Of a stretch of 64,000 nucleotides of DNA, positions 33,861 to 44,786 are shown one piece after another (within the stretch, counting starts at the first letter, position 1; the number at the start of each line of letters is the position of its first letter). A model generated the notes under the pieces. That model was not told the DNA's origin. It was given only the letters and a program-made list of their open reading frames with translations, and made no database searches. The stretch is from Penelope pileata (lineage: Eukaryota; Chordata; Aves; Galliformes; Cracidae). The stretch lies in contig WBMW01001603.1 of assembly GCA_013396635.1 (NCBI GenBank), positions 62,001 to 126,000 of the forward strand, written 5' to 3'. Both the position numbers and the translations under genes were made by a program.

Positions 33861-35365
33861 CAGGACGAACCAGGAATTTTGCATTCAGACACAGGAATGT
33901 CCTACTGAGACCCATTGCTCACTCCTGGAAAGTGCAAATGCTCTCCCTCCAAATCAATGCAAAGCAGCCTGCCACGGCAGCGGGATGAAATGCCTCCTTC
34001 ACATTTCATGTGGAAATTACCATTCCTCCAAAGCCACGTTCACAGCAAAGGAAGGAGTGCAGTGCCAGCTCCCATCCCTGGCCAGGCTGCCCAGAAGAAC
34101 CGCTCACCTGTACATAACAGCTACACATAACAGCTGTTTGCAGAGGGCACTGGTGGGGAACCAGAGCCTCTCCGGGCTGCAGCCCCTTTGCCAAGCACAC
34201 CACAAAGCAGTGGGGTGGGCAGGGGCACTGCCCGGCTCGAGGAGGCTGCTGGCTGCCTGCAGGACACGGGCAGGCTCTGCACAGCCTGCAGCACTGGGAG
34301 CAGCCAGGGTCCTTCCAGCAGTGGGCAACAGTGGAGGGGCAGCCTGAGGTCAGCACTGTGTCCCAACAGGATCCTGGGAGCACTGCAGGAACCCCCCTGG
34401 CCCTGACACAGTGATGCAGATGTCTCCCCATGAAAGCACTGCCACTCCAGAGAAAAAAACCAACCTACTCCGGAAAGGAAGTGTTTGTTATTTTGTATAT
34501 CTGCAGGGAAACAAACTGTCTACAATGCACTGGACTCTTCACAAACACTGCAATCTCCTCACATCCCACCCACGCTATTTGATTTTTCAGAATGAGCTTT
34601 AAAAAAAGCCTGATGAGTTCTTTGGGACCACTATCCACATCGAGAAACCAAACGCACCTTCTCAGAGTACCCCCCACACACGGGTTCCAGCACTCCCCAT
34701 GGGCACACAAAGCATTCTGGTGGGCACCACCAGGCCAATGTCAGCAGCACAGTGAGCTCTGCTGCCCCTTGCTCTCCCCTCCACAATATCCCCTCAGGCT
34801 ATATGATGAGGGGGACACGACCCCACTGGACAGCTTTCAAAACACAGAAGCAAACTCAACCTCTCCCCCGCCCAAAGCAGAACAACGTAACTGCAGATCT
34901 GGCCCTAAATCATCCCTTGTTTCCAGATGGCAAAACGTTCTTCGGGTCTGGCAACGAGAATCCAAAATAATCTTCAAAAAAACAGTTCCTGAAAGATTTC
35001 CAGCCCAACTGCTCGGGGTCTGGATGAGCATCCAACTGTCTAAAGCACGCGCCAGAGCAGAGTGCAAACGCTCACCTCCGAGGACATCTTCACAAATTGC
35101 TATGAACACACACGCACAGAACCTCAGCGTCTGAAGCCCCCGTTTGCAGCAGCTGCACAACTGAAATCAACACCAATTCACAGCTACTGGACTTTCAGCA
35201 AAGTCCTCGCTGGTCCTTCATAAGAGATAGCTAGCTCGGTGTGACCGGATGTGTATCACACTTCCAGGACCTGCAAACTGGGCATTCTGAGCTCCCACAC
35301 TGCAGCCAGCTCCCTCGTGCTCACGCAAGTTCCAATGCACAGAGGTCAGATGCAGCTTTAACGAG
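33861..35365. other. Non-coding stretch
   Basis: A 13-bp direct repeat (ACATAACAGCT core) lies at 34112-34137. Frames on both strands at 34000-34430 overlap and have no domain. No gene is supported. Confidence 0.42.
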
Positions 35366-35600
35366 TACCTCTACTGATCTATTTATTTTAATACCTTTAT
35401 TGGCCCATCAAATTTATGGTAATTAAACATATTATAATTACAGTGCATTAAGTAGAGGCTCTTTAAATCTATCCCCCATCATTTTATAATCAATTAAAAT
35501 TAATAAAATTGGCTGTAAAATCTAATATCTGCTGTATACTAATGTCTATTCCCATCATTACACAAAGGTCTGCTTAGGTCACGGACACCGGCAGAGATTG
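35366..35600. promoter_or_regulatory. Candidate conserved AT-rich enhancer
   Basis: About 230 bp of AT-rich, non-simple sequence. It has TAATTA at 35420-35425 and 35435-35440, CTTTATTGGCCC, ATTTTATAATCAATTAAAAT (from 35481), TAATAAAATTGG and CTAATATC. Multiple HOX/homeodomain cores, TTTAT/ATAAAA words and an ATCAAT core are packed without tandem periodicity. Sharp borders with GC-rich DNA on both sides support a functional block. Confidence 0.35.
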
Positions 35601-38140
35601 CTGTACTACCAGAAAGTCTCTAACAATCCATTTTCCCTACCAACCCTGTGATGGATAGATAACTGCAGAGCAGATTTCCCCGCCTTGACTTTCCAGGCTT
35701 CCTGCACAGCCAGGAGCGAGTCGCAGGAGGCACCAAGCGAGGGGACGGGCACCAGGTACAGCTGCCCCCAGCCTAGGTGCTTCTTTGTCAGTTCCATCTC
35801 CTCAGCTGTGAAAAGCAGCTTTAAGAGCAGAGAGCAGTCCGTGATCACAGAGGTAACATGATTTTCAAGGCGTGCAGTAAGTGCTTTACTCTGTGGAAGT
35901 GCTTGCCATGGGGTCCTACCAGGCCCAACAGTACAAACCCCACCACTGCCAGTGAAGGACAAAGCATGGGCCTCCGGCTGCAAGCACCGGGCTGAGCAGC
36001 AGATGACAAACCATCAGCTGCAGTGACGGCGGCAGACGCTGTGCCCACATCCGAATGGCACTGCGCCGGGTGCAGGGGAAGGAGCTAAGTGGAACCTGCT
36101 GGCCTGGTCCTGCGTTTTCTTTTTGCTATTTTGGGAGAAGGCTCTATGAATGGAAGCACTAAGGGAAGTGGGAAACCTGAGTCACAAGGCGATGGCTCGT
36201 GTCTGCCTCTGAGAACATGTGGGGAAAGGAGAATCTGTGCTGACTGCAGAGCTGATGTGCAGGGGACCAGGGGGCAATTCCAAAAAACACCACCCAAAGC
36301 AGCTCCCAGCACACCCAAGCGTTTGAGGGCACTGGGGTGAAAGGCACGATGTGCCTGCTATCATTCCCCAATTGGCATCGCCACTTAACGGCCACCACTT
36401 TAATGATGACACCACACAGGCCCTCTCAGCACTTGCCACGCTGCCTTGCTCCGAGCCTCCTACGCTGCTCCTCGCTGGCATCGCTCTGCACTGAAACGCT
36501 CCTCACCCTGGGGAGAGCCGGGAGCTGCGTCCCATCGCCCGCAGCACAGGAGCTCCCCGTGTGTCAGGGGCGGTGGCACCGCAGGCACTGTCACCGCACG
36601 CGGCTCCCCAGATGCCACACTCCGTGACCAGGCACTTCTGTGCCCAAGTCCCTGCAGCAGAAGAGCAGAAGCTGCATCACAGGGAGCACGGGAGATCTGC
36701 TTACTCAGAGCTGGGTGTTATTTTTAGACCCACCGGGGCGGCTCAGGCTGCACAAACACAGAGTGAGCGCGGTGCTGCACGCTCGTGTCAGCGCTTCTCT
36801 GCCCAGCGGAGTGGGAGCCCGCAGCGAGTGCTCCCTGCGAGCAGCACCCACACAGCGATTTCACTGGAACTGCTCCGGCTCTGGAGGCAACACCAGCACG
36901 AGCCCAGCACCAGCTGCAGAGTGCAGTGCCTGCACAGTGCTCAGGGGCTCACTGCTGTGTGCAAGGGCTGGGGAGGGGCAGGAGCATCCTGGAGCAGCCC
37001 TCACGACCCAGGCATTTTCTCTTGGAAAACACACGTCCATGGGGCTGCTAGCAGTACGGAGCAACCAGGCTGACAGCTGTTAGCAGGCTGCAAGCTGCCA
37101 GGAGGAGGCAGGGCTTGTACCCTGAGGAGACTAAAAGCCACGACTTAACTCCTGCCTGGGATCCTGAGCAAAGCTCTGGGCTGTTTCTGCTCACTGGCTC
37201 CTGCCCACCTGCTCCCTGCCCACAGCAGAAGGCAAAGCTGCTCCTCAGCCCCTGCACCGCTGTGTAGGAATGGTTTGGGAAGGGGGGGCTGGGCTCTAGC
37301 CGAGTGGTCGCTGCTTCATCTGCTCTCCAGGGAACAAATGCATAAAGCAGCTGGCAACGTCACCACTGCTGCAGTTATGTGCACTATGCCCTGCTGCTCA
37401 TTCTGAACACACAAGCACCAATATTTCCCATTTAGAGGCTCGGACATTTTTTCCCTTCTCCCCAGGCAGTTTCTCCCCCTCCATGCAGCAGCCCCGTCCT
37501 CACAGCCAGCTCTCCCAGCCGGACACACCTTGGAAACACACAGCTCTGCTTTGCACCCGAAGGGGCACGGTTCATTGCTTAAAGCATTACAGCTTTTCTG
37601 AGCCGAATATCTGAAAGCAACACATAACTCCATTGCTGTCAGAAGGAGCAGGCTGAGAAGAGCTGGGGTGCTGTGTAGGATCCAGGCCAGCCAGGGACAC
37701 TGTGGGGTGTGCTCATCCAGCCCACTCCTCACACAGAGACCAAACCCTGCAGACTGGGCTCTTGCAGAATTACACAACAACTCTTTCCAATGTGACAGCT
37801 TTTTCTGTCTTTTTTTAATGGATTTTACGATGCTGCCCAATCCTCCTCGCTGTGTTTAGTTAATCCCAACGGAGCAGGATCAGCCTCGCTGCGTGTCCGG
37901 TGGTCCCTGTGCTACGTGCGCTTCGTGCAGCCAAGGACCTTTCTCTTCCAGGGTCAGCACGTGCCAGGGGCCCTAACACAGAGCTAACGTGCACCCCACC
38001 ACATGCATCACATCCCAGCCAGCCCTCCAACACAGAGCCTTGCTGAGAGCAAGGCTTGCTCCAAGTGGGAACTCCTTCAAGGGAATCATTAAGTGGATGC
38101 ATAAATCTTGTTGAGAGTCAAGCCTACATTTTGAACTCAA
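35601..38140. other. GC-rich non-coding DNA
   Basis: CpGs are moderately frequent at 36480-36860 but do not form a clear island. Overlapping frames of 99-174 codons on both strands show no domain. No gene is supported. Confidence 0.42.
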
Positions 38141-38290
38141 GTCACTGATGTTCAAATCCAAATTTACAGCACTACCAAGCTTCCATAAAAGGCAAAAAAA
38201 CTGCAATAAAACTAATGGTCGCTTGTGTTTACATTTCTGTTGGTGCATTTCAGCAAGTAAGATCATATGCACACAGCCAGAAGTCGGAGG
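38141..38290. promoter_or_regulatory. Small candidate regulatory element
   Basis: CCATAAAAGGC, CTGCAATAAAACTAATGGTC and TGTTTACATTTC lie in 80 bp, giving HOX-type (CAATAAAA, CCATAAAA), homeodomain (TAATGG) and forkhead (TGTTTAC) cores. AAGTAAGATC at 38263 is donor-like without an exon. Confidence 0.27.
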
Positions 38291-39583
38291 CACGTTATTT
38301 ATGATGCTCTCAGCTCAGGACTGCTTTCCATGGAGCGCTGTTTTGCTCACTTCTGCACTCCGGTTTGTACAATGCTGTTATCGCGTGCCCCTTAGGTGGG
38401 CTCACACTGGGCAGAACAGCACAGAGTCACCCGACGAGCAGAGCCTGAGAGGGGGAGCACAGGAGCCCCCCAGCCCCCCCACCCCGAGGCTGCCAGCGAG
38501 CGACCGGAGCCACACGACGTGCAGCTGGGGGGCACTGGGGGGTGGGTTGGACAAACAGAGCCCTCTGAAACAAAGCTGTGATCCAAAAGCAACAAGCTAT
38601 GCACACAACTCCTGTTCTGCTGTTCCCTGACACCAGAAAACAAGGTGGGGCTCAACCAACCTGGAAACCCACCTAATGACCTCCCATTGCATGTTCTGCT
38701 TATCCTACCAGGAGTGATCCAGCACCAGGACAAGGTTCTGTCTGCACATCTGTGTGCCAGGGAAATCGCTGTCCCCTTTGCTTTTTTTCTCCTCCTTTTA
38801 AACCCTCACCTCTGCCTCCTTCAGTGGCCCAAGGAGAAGCACAACCCCGGGGTGCCAGCCCCACCCAGCTGGGCACACCCCTAACGGGTGCCAAGGGTGC
38901 TCTGCATGCCAACGAGCTGCTCTCGTTAGTGACATCTCAGAGCAGCAAGCTCCTTGACTTCAGCCTGTGGCCACCGATCGTGCTGCAGCTCCCCAGGCCG
39001 TGGGGCACCTGGCCCAGGTGTCCCCAGAGCGAGGAGAAGCAGCAGGCAGGGTGAATGCCTGCGGGCAGGGATTATTCAGCACTGGGCTGCTCCAGAAGAA
39101 GGAAAGACGATGGGCAGCTGAGGCCAAGAAAGAATACAAATTCTTCATTTATTCACAGACTCTTTGTTCATTCCTCCAACAGTAAAGCACATGAGAAAAA
39201 GCAAAGGATTCTACACCTGTCATAAATCACATCTATTTCTTAAAGCTCCTCTCTCCCTTTCTCAGCAAATGCTCAGGCAAAACACTAACAGAGGTTATTA
39301 TCATCAGCTTTGTTAGAAAGAGGTCCTGACCTCTGGGCATAGGATACAGACCCTATTAAATACAGCTGAAAACACACCCAGGGTGGCAGAAATTCATTTT
39401 TCACTTCTCCCCCACCAGCACCAACTTTACGCCTCGCTCGGCTCGAGCACTGGGCAGAGAACAGGAGACAGAAACCTCCCCCTGAAGCAACCAGGACCAA
39501 AGCAGCCCACAAAATAAACCCAGGTATATTCAAAGCCACCCAAACTGCCCCTGTTCCTGTCAGCTCAGGGCTGCAGCACCCAG
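38291..39583. other. GC-rich non-coding DNA
   Basis: No gene, mobile element or motif cluster is supported. Confidence 0.42.
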
Positions 39584-39636
39584 TTCCTTGGCACAGGTCA
39601 CAAACACGGCTTCTTGGCACAGGTCACAAACACAGC
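39584..39636 (+). repeat. Tandem duplication of a 26-27 bp unit
   Basis: Two adjacent copies (39584-39610 and 39611-39636) share the TTGGCACAGGTCACAAACAC core; they differ by one inserted C and one G/A change. The high identity indicates a recent local duplication. Confidence 0.9.
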
Positions 39637-40109
39637 ATAGAAACAACAGGATGGGACAACGGGATAAAGGCAATCCTGGGCCCCAGCCTCCCTCCTGCTG
39701 GGAGGGCCCAGCTCTGCAACCTCTGTATCCTTGACAACAGAAAAGGTGCCTTTGGCTTTGTTTTCCATTTTTAAAATCACACTTTTAGCCTGTGAAAGTT
39801 TTTGATGTCACGACCTCCACTATTAATAGAACAGAACGCGTAAGATCCCGAAGCGAGCCTCCCAAACAGCAACGTTTATCTCTGCAAAGGAGCAATTAGG
39901 CAGGCTCTGGGCTGTAAAACCACTGAGCAACTATTTCCAGCTGAACGCAAGGACATCCACTACGACTGCCATCACCCCAAGGAGGACTGTAGCCAATACT
40001 GTCCAACTCACAGAGCTGTTCTGTGCCTGTGACAAAGTCCCCTCCCAGCCCTGTGCTCCCTGGACACCCACCCAGCCCCCCAACAGGCCAAACCCGGGAG
40101 AAAATCCCC
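39637..40109. other. Non-coding, element-like at 39785-39910
   Basis: Bases 39785-39910 keep several CpGs in AT-leaning context (TGTCACGACC, AGAACGCGTAAG, CCCGAAGCGAG, AACGTTTATC) and may be constrained. The rest is ordinary. Confidence 0.32.
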
Positions 40110-40440
40110 TGCACTTCCCTGATTGTGATTTTATCTCCCACCTAATTACAGCTGAAATAATAAGATTTGCGCTCTCTCTTCGAGCCTGATACATTTAATA
40201 GATTTTTCACTGTTGGTTTATCCAGCTATGTCACAATGACAGCCCCACTTAATGTTAATCAGCGGCTGCGTGTGAGCATCAATGCTCAGCTCCGCGCAGC
40301 TCAATGGAATCGTCGGAGCTGCGAGACACCGTCGATATGTTTTGATCTCTGTGTCAAATGAATTTGGTTCCTTGTTAATTTTTTCCCTTTATGTTGCCTT
40401 GCTGTTTAATTGTTTTGTCACCTGCGTGCACACCGCTCCA
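40110..40440. promoter_or_regulatory. Candidate conserved enhancer with paired TALE half-sites
   Basis: The block includes CCTAATTACAGC (TAATTA at 40143-40148), ACATTTAATAG, a back-to-back pair TGTCA-CAA-TGACAG (40229-40242) with an ACAATG SOX-like core inside, TTAATGTTAATCAGC and CTTGTTAATTTTTTCC. Between 40265 and 40340 at least eight CpGs persist (GCGGCTGCGTG, TCCGCGCAGC, ATCGTCGG, TGCGAGACACCGTCGAT). Non-repetitive sequence of this kind is typical of deeply conserved developmental enhancers; conservation itself was not tested. Confidence 0.4.
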
Positions 40441-40624
40441 CCTCACTGCAATGAGGCGCCGGGGCCCAGCAGAGGACGCAGGGTGACAGTCCCTGCCACC
40501 CAGGTGGGGACGTTCTCCTTTCCCACGTCCCAGCAGCACGCAGCCTGCATGCACCCTACCCCTGCAGCTCAGCCTTCCAAGGGGCTGCTGGACGTGCAGC
40601 TGATGGGTCCCCAACGCTTTCTGT
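40441..40624. other. GC-rich spacer
   Basis: A short GC-rich segment between the candidate enhancer and the hAT relic. No gene is seen. Confidence 0.42.
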
Positions 40625-41212
40625 TTTGATAAAGGAATTGGAGAATAGGCTTCAAGGCTGATGAAAAAATCACCCAGTTTTTGGTACATTTGTGACCCCA
40701 TTTTCAGTCACCATAAATACATTATCTACGAATTTTCAAATGGGATGTACAGAGCTGCAACCAGACATGCATCTCAACAACTTGATCAGCTCTCTCTATC
40801 AGACTTACAAGACCTCTCTTCCCAGAGAAGCATAACCCCTACTTCACAACCACGCCTTGTTAACACCATCCCTCTTAGGTAGTACGTACGTTTGTGAACA
40901 ACTATTTGCAAGGATGAAGCACAGGAAGAGTAAAATTTCATCTGAAATCTCTGACGAACACCTCGAGAACTCACTGAGAATTGCAGCCACTTCCATCAAA
41001 CCAAACTGGTGCATTCATTTCACAAAAACAAGGTCAAACATCCCACTAGTATCCTGGATTTTGTTGCCCTCTTAATGTTTGAATAAAAAATACATTTAAA
41101 AAAGTTCTGTTAGCCATATACATTAACTGTATTATACGTTTTATAGGCGGCCCAAGACAATCCCTCTCCACTCAGTGCAGCCCAGGCCAGCCAGAAGGTC
41201 GGGCACCCGCGG
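40625..41212 (+). mobile_element. hAT (Charlie-type) DNA transposon relic, 3' part
   Basis: The relic joins a decayed transposase C-terminus (pseudogene entry) to a 3' terminal stretch at 41147-41212. That stretch reads GCGGCCCAAGACAATCCCTC, then GCAGCCCAGGCCAGCC and AGAAGGTCGGGCACCCG. It closely follows the terminal sequence common in Charlie-type hAT elements (GCGGCCCAAGACAATTC, then GTGGCCCAGGGAAGCC, then AAAGGTTGGACACCCCTG). The 5' part of the element is missing; GC-rich unrelated DNA abuts at about 40625. Divergence and disabled frames show an old, immobile copy. Confidence 0.85.
40683..41075 (+). pseudogene. hAT transposase C-terminus (dimerisation domain), broken
   Basis: The plus-strand frame encodes the diagnostic hAT C-terminal dimerisation motifs. 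These are a PFSV-like segment and an NFQM..ELQ segment (about 40698-40760), a SLPRE segment near 40820, then GSTYVCEQLFARMK (40878-40919), and K-S-K followed by SDEHLENSLRIA and TSIKP (about 40930-40999). Transposases of Charlie type and host proteins derived from them (ZBED, GTF2IRD2 and FAM200 groups) share the GSTY.CE..FS.MK and DEHLE..LRIA blocks. A stop codon lies in frame at 40833-40835, and a frame change near 40695 is needed to reach the upstream part. The frame ends at 41073-41075. Catalytic N-terminal regions are absent. This is a dead fragment and not a domesticated gene. Confidence 0.85.
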
Positions 41213-41365
41213 GCTGGAAGGAACCTTCCCCCTCCCCAGCACCGCACAGGGCCCGCAGCGTGCGCCAGATGTCACCGAGTGAAGCAGAGCTCCGGTGTCC
41301 CCAGAACACTGCTCCTCTGACAGCATTCACCCCAGAAAGAAGGGAATGGAAAATCCTCCCACTCG
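41213..41365. other. Spacer
   Basis: A GC-rich unique sequence with nothing supported. Confidence 0.42.
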
Positions 41366-41900
41366 CCCCTCCGTGTTGCTGCCAAATGCTAATTTAGGGG
41401 TCTATTCTAATGGTACCAAATCAATTCCAGCTATCTAAGGACTCTAATTAGAGCACGATCATTTCCAAAATGAGCCCACACTGCATCCCAAGAGCAGTGC
41501 GATGGGGTGACTGAGGAATCTGCTGTGTTACGCTCTCCAGCAGGCTGACTTTGTTTTAAATGAGATTGATTCCTTCTATTGACTTCACGCTTATTCAGGT
41601 CACCATTAGAAAGCTACATCAAGTCTGCATTCAGATCCCTATTTTATCAAAATTCAAGACATGGAAGCAGGTTTAGAGCTGTTAGCACAACTGATCCAGT
41701 CGCCCCGAGTTCAGTAATCGATGCTAGCACAGCCCGCCCTGTGAGCACGATGCTCAATTCAGGCCCTCCACAAAACGCATTACAATTGAAGTTAAAAGAA
41801 CTGGCAACTGGGAACTGAAGACAAAGCAGCTGAAAGGCAGTGCTGCTTGATACGTGTCACTGTCACTATCTCTGAGAAGTGTCAGACAAGCCAACACATG
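41366..41900. promoter_or_regulatory. Candidate conserved non-coding element
   Basis: About 530 bp of balanced non-repetitive sequence. It includes GCTAATTTAGG, CTAATTAGAGC, AATGAGATTGATTCC, TTATTCAGGTCACC, TCAGTAATCGATGC, TACAATTGAAG and TGTCACTGTCAC. Several CpGs persist (CGCCCCGAG, AATCGATGC, AAACGCATT). A 79-codon plus frame (41579-41818) has no domain. It begins about 150 bp after the hAT relic. Confidence 0.28.
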
Positions 41901-44363
41901 GTCTATCCATCATGAGACTCTTCAGATTGACTGACAGATGCACGAAGCACTTCCAGTTAACTCAGGCTTAAAATATCAGAGGCTTCTCAGCATTTCTCTC
42001 CCGTCTGCTTTGTTTCACCTGGCTAACACAGAACCCCACATTCGCTTGCACCTGGTCACCACCTGGAACCAGAGCTGAAAGGCCAAAGCACACAGGTGAG
42101 GTTCAGTTATCAGAACCACGCCAGCTTCGAGAATGGGCAATTCCAGTAACCGCCACAGCTCTGGGAAGCGAGACGCGTGTCGGGGTGAAAGAGCCAGGAC
42201 ATTAACCGGATGGGTCAGGGGGCTGCGTGTTTTCTTCCCTATTCCCACTGCTCAGCACATCACGGCTGTGACACCTGGTTCTCAGGTGCTCACTGAACAC
42301 ACACTGATTTTCCCACGTGCTGCAGCCCAACCAGCCCTTTCTCTAAGAACCACTGCAGCCAAAGCCTGCACGGCCAGCAGAAGCCTGAGCAAAGAATTTC
42401 ATTGTGAGCCAGCGAGGAGCTTCTGTCATGGTGCTGGGGTTGCTTGGGTTCCTGAGCAACTTCATTTCAGACTGAATTCAGAGCGTCAGGGAATGCAATG
42501 AGACCAGCTCTGGGAAAAACACCACCAACACAAACAGATTTCAGCCAAGGAAAGCTAAATTACATCTTAGTGGTGCAGCCTGCACCAGGACTGTCCAAAA
42601 TCGTGGCAGGAGGAGGGGAGCTCAGCTTGAATCACCCTAGAAAAGCCTCAGTTCTTGGAAATCACTGAGCACCAGCTCTGTGAGATTAGAGTCCAGCCAT
42701 TGCTGCTCAAATTGGGCAGCCCCAAACAACCAGGCACTTCTACACACACACTCTGGAGGCCTGACTCTGGCAGCTCTATTCATGTGCACCGCTCAATCAA
42801 AGCCAAATCCCGAACTGTTATCAGCAGCTCTCACAAGGCTTCGCTGCTTTCCCAAACTGCCCTTTATTCTCTGACTCTCCATCATTAAGCACTATCTCGA
42901 AGCCACATTTCGGGAGGAGCTCAGCACCACCACTGCCAGCAGTGCCCAGCCACAGCCCCCGCTCCCCCGCTGCTGCTGCACAGAGCTCTGAAACAGCTCG
43001 GGATCCTGTGACCGCCGCGGCTCTCAGCTCTCTGCTGGATGAGGACGTGGCTGGCACTCTGCAAGAAGCCCAGCTGCAGACATGTGCATGTCTGAGCACA
43101 GTTGTGGCTGATCCTGCAAGGACTGCTGGGAAGCACATGAGCACTAGGGCAGCTTCAAAGCTCGCACATCTTAACCCTTCCTCGCCTCCACTGACAAATG
43201 CATTTTTTCTCTCCCAGGCAAACACCATTTTTCCCCTTAACAGAACAGGAGGAGGCAGCTCTTCTGCTGGGAGGCAATCCTGCTGGCTGCATAAGCAAAA
43301 CGGGCTCTGCAGCACATCGCACGCGGGGAGCAGCTGCCTCGGGATGAAAACCACTCTGTACATGGCAGCCTGCAGAGCACAGCGTGTGCCCAGCATCTCT
43401 CCATCCTTCCCCAGAGCCAGATGTAACGCTGCCCACAGCAGATCTGTGCTAAACCAGAACCCCGCTGCTGCCCCTCCAAACCTCCCATAGGAACTTCTGC
43501 CACCGCCACCCGACCCGCGATGGGTGGCACCTGCAGCCCTCTGCATCGCCCTGGCAGTGACGTGGCAGGGGACATGTGTGGCCACCAAGCAGGGCACATA
43601 TGGAGGCAAGAGGACTGCTGTGAAGTCCACCCAGGTCAACAGGACAAACACATCAATGCAATTGCAGTAAGTGCAGGTGCCAGCCAAGCAGGGGACCAAC
43701 ACCTATCCCAATGAACAGAGCAGCCCCTCTTCTCCCTGGGACCCCACCTGCCAGACGTGCACCCACAACCTGCAGAGGTACTTTGCTGTGCTTCGGGAAG
43801 ACAGAAAGATAAGATCAAGCCAGCAGCACTGGGGAGGTTCTGAGCACCCCTCTGTATCTGCCCAACCACCCACGGTGCTGCGGCTCCCAGCCCAGCACCC
43901 CCCCATGCTTCTGAGCAGCACTAGCACCCCACCTGTCACCTCGCCTTGTTCTGCTCGCTGCCCTTTGTAGTACTCCTTAGACTAAAAACAAAAAGCATTT
44001 GCTGAACTTCCCTTTCTCCACTGACTCTTCAGTGTTTGATGAACAAGAGTTTCCCTATTTGTACTTCAAATGGAATTGGAAATGAACACACCTGTACTTA
44101 ATTCCCTGCTATCACAGCTGAAACACAAAGGGATGTCGGTGCAGGTGTTGGAACAGTTTGCTACCAACAGAGAGCACAGGATCATGCTGCAGCTTAGCAC
44201 AGCACCCTGCTTGTCTCCAGGAAAAGAATTTGAGGATGCAGAGGAGGAAACATAGGACAATAGGGTTTCAGTTTTCCCCAAGCAGCATTTTCATCTTTGC
44301 AGTTGTTCAAAATGGCACCTGAATCTCACCGCCATCTCCTCTGCTTCCTGCCCCAGGCTCCCA
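41901..44363. other. Mostly GC-rich non-coding DNA
   Basis: A 293-codon minus frame (42821-43702) overlaps a 182-codon plus frame (42942-43490); neither has a domain, and both reflect stop-poor composition. No gene is supported. Confidence 0.45.
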
Positions 44364-44388
44364 CCTCTCCTCCCTCCCTCCCTCCCTT
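44364..44388 (+). repeat. (CCCT)n pyrimidine microsatellite
   Basis: A 25-nt pyrimidine tract is built mainly of TCCC units. Confidence 0.85.
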
Positions 44389-44734
44389 GCCAGCCTGCTC
44401 CCTTCCTGCCTCCCCCGGGCAGTGCCAGACGCACCCTGCCATTCCACAAGCACCTGCTTTTTCCAAAGGCTTTGCTCCACTTGTGCAGGAAAGAATATAA
44501 CCTTACGCTTAGGGAAACGAGGTGACCCACATTCAGCTTCCACTTTGGACAAGACACCGTCACGCTCCAGCAGCAGGAGCAGCCTGGCTGAGTCAGGGCG
44601 TGCAGCTTAGATGTTACTTCTTGTCCTCACCCCATCCAAGCTGCAACAGCCTATGTCCCGTGCCCATGCCAAGGCCGCTTCCCTCGCAGGGCCAGCTCTG
44701 ACACAGCCTGGCCGAGCACCCTTCCCTCACAAGG
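44389..44734. other. Spacer
   Basis: GC-rich unique sequence; nothing is supported. Confidence 0.42.
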
Positions 44735-44786
44735 AGGTCACCCTGCAGCACCCCTCCATCAGGTCACCCTGCAGCACCCCTCCATC
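44735..44786 (+). repeat. Perfect 2 x 26-bp tandem duplication
   Basis: Two identical 26-bp copies (44735-44760 and 44761-44786) begin AGGTCACCCTGCAGCACCCC. ACAAGGAGGTCACCC follows, and the same CACAAGGAGGTCACCC lead precedes the first copy, so the original duplication may have been larger. Confidence 0.92.

Noticed and set aside
42821..43702. 293-codon minus-strand open frame
   Set aside because: It overlaps a 182-codon plus frame; composition explains both and there is no recognisable domain.
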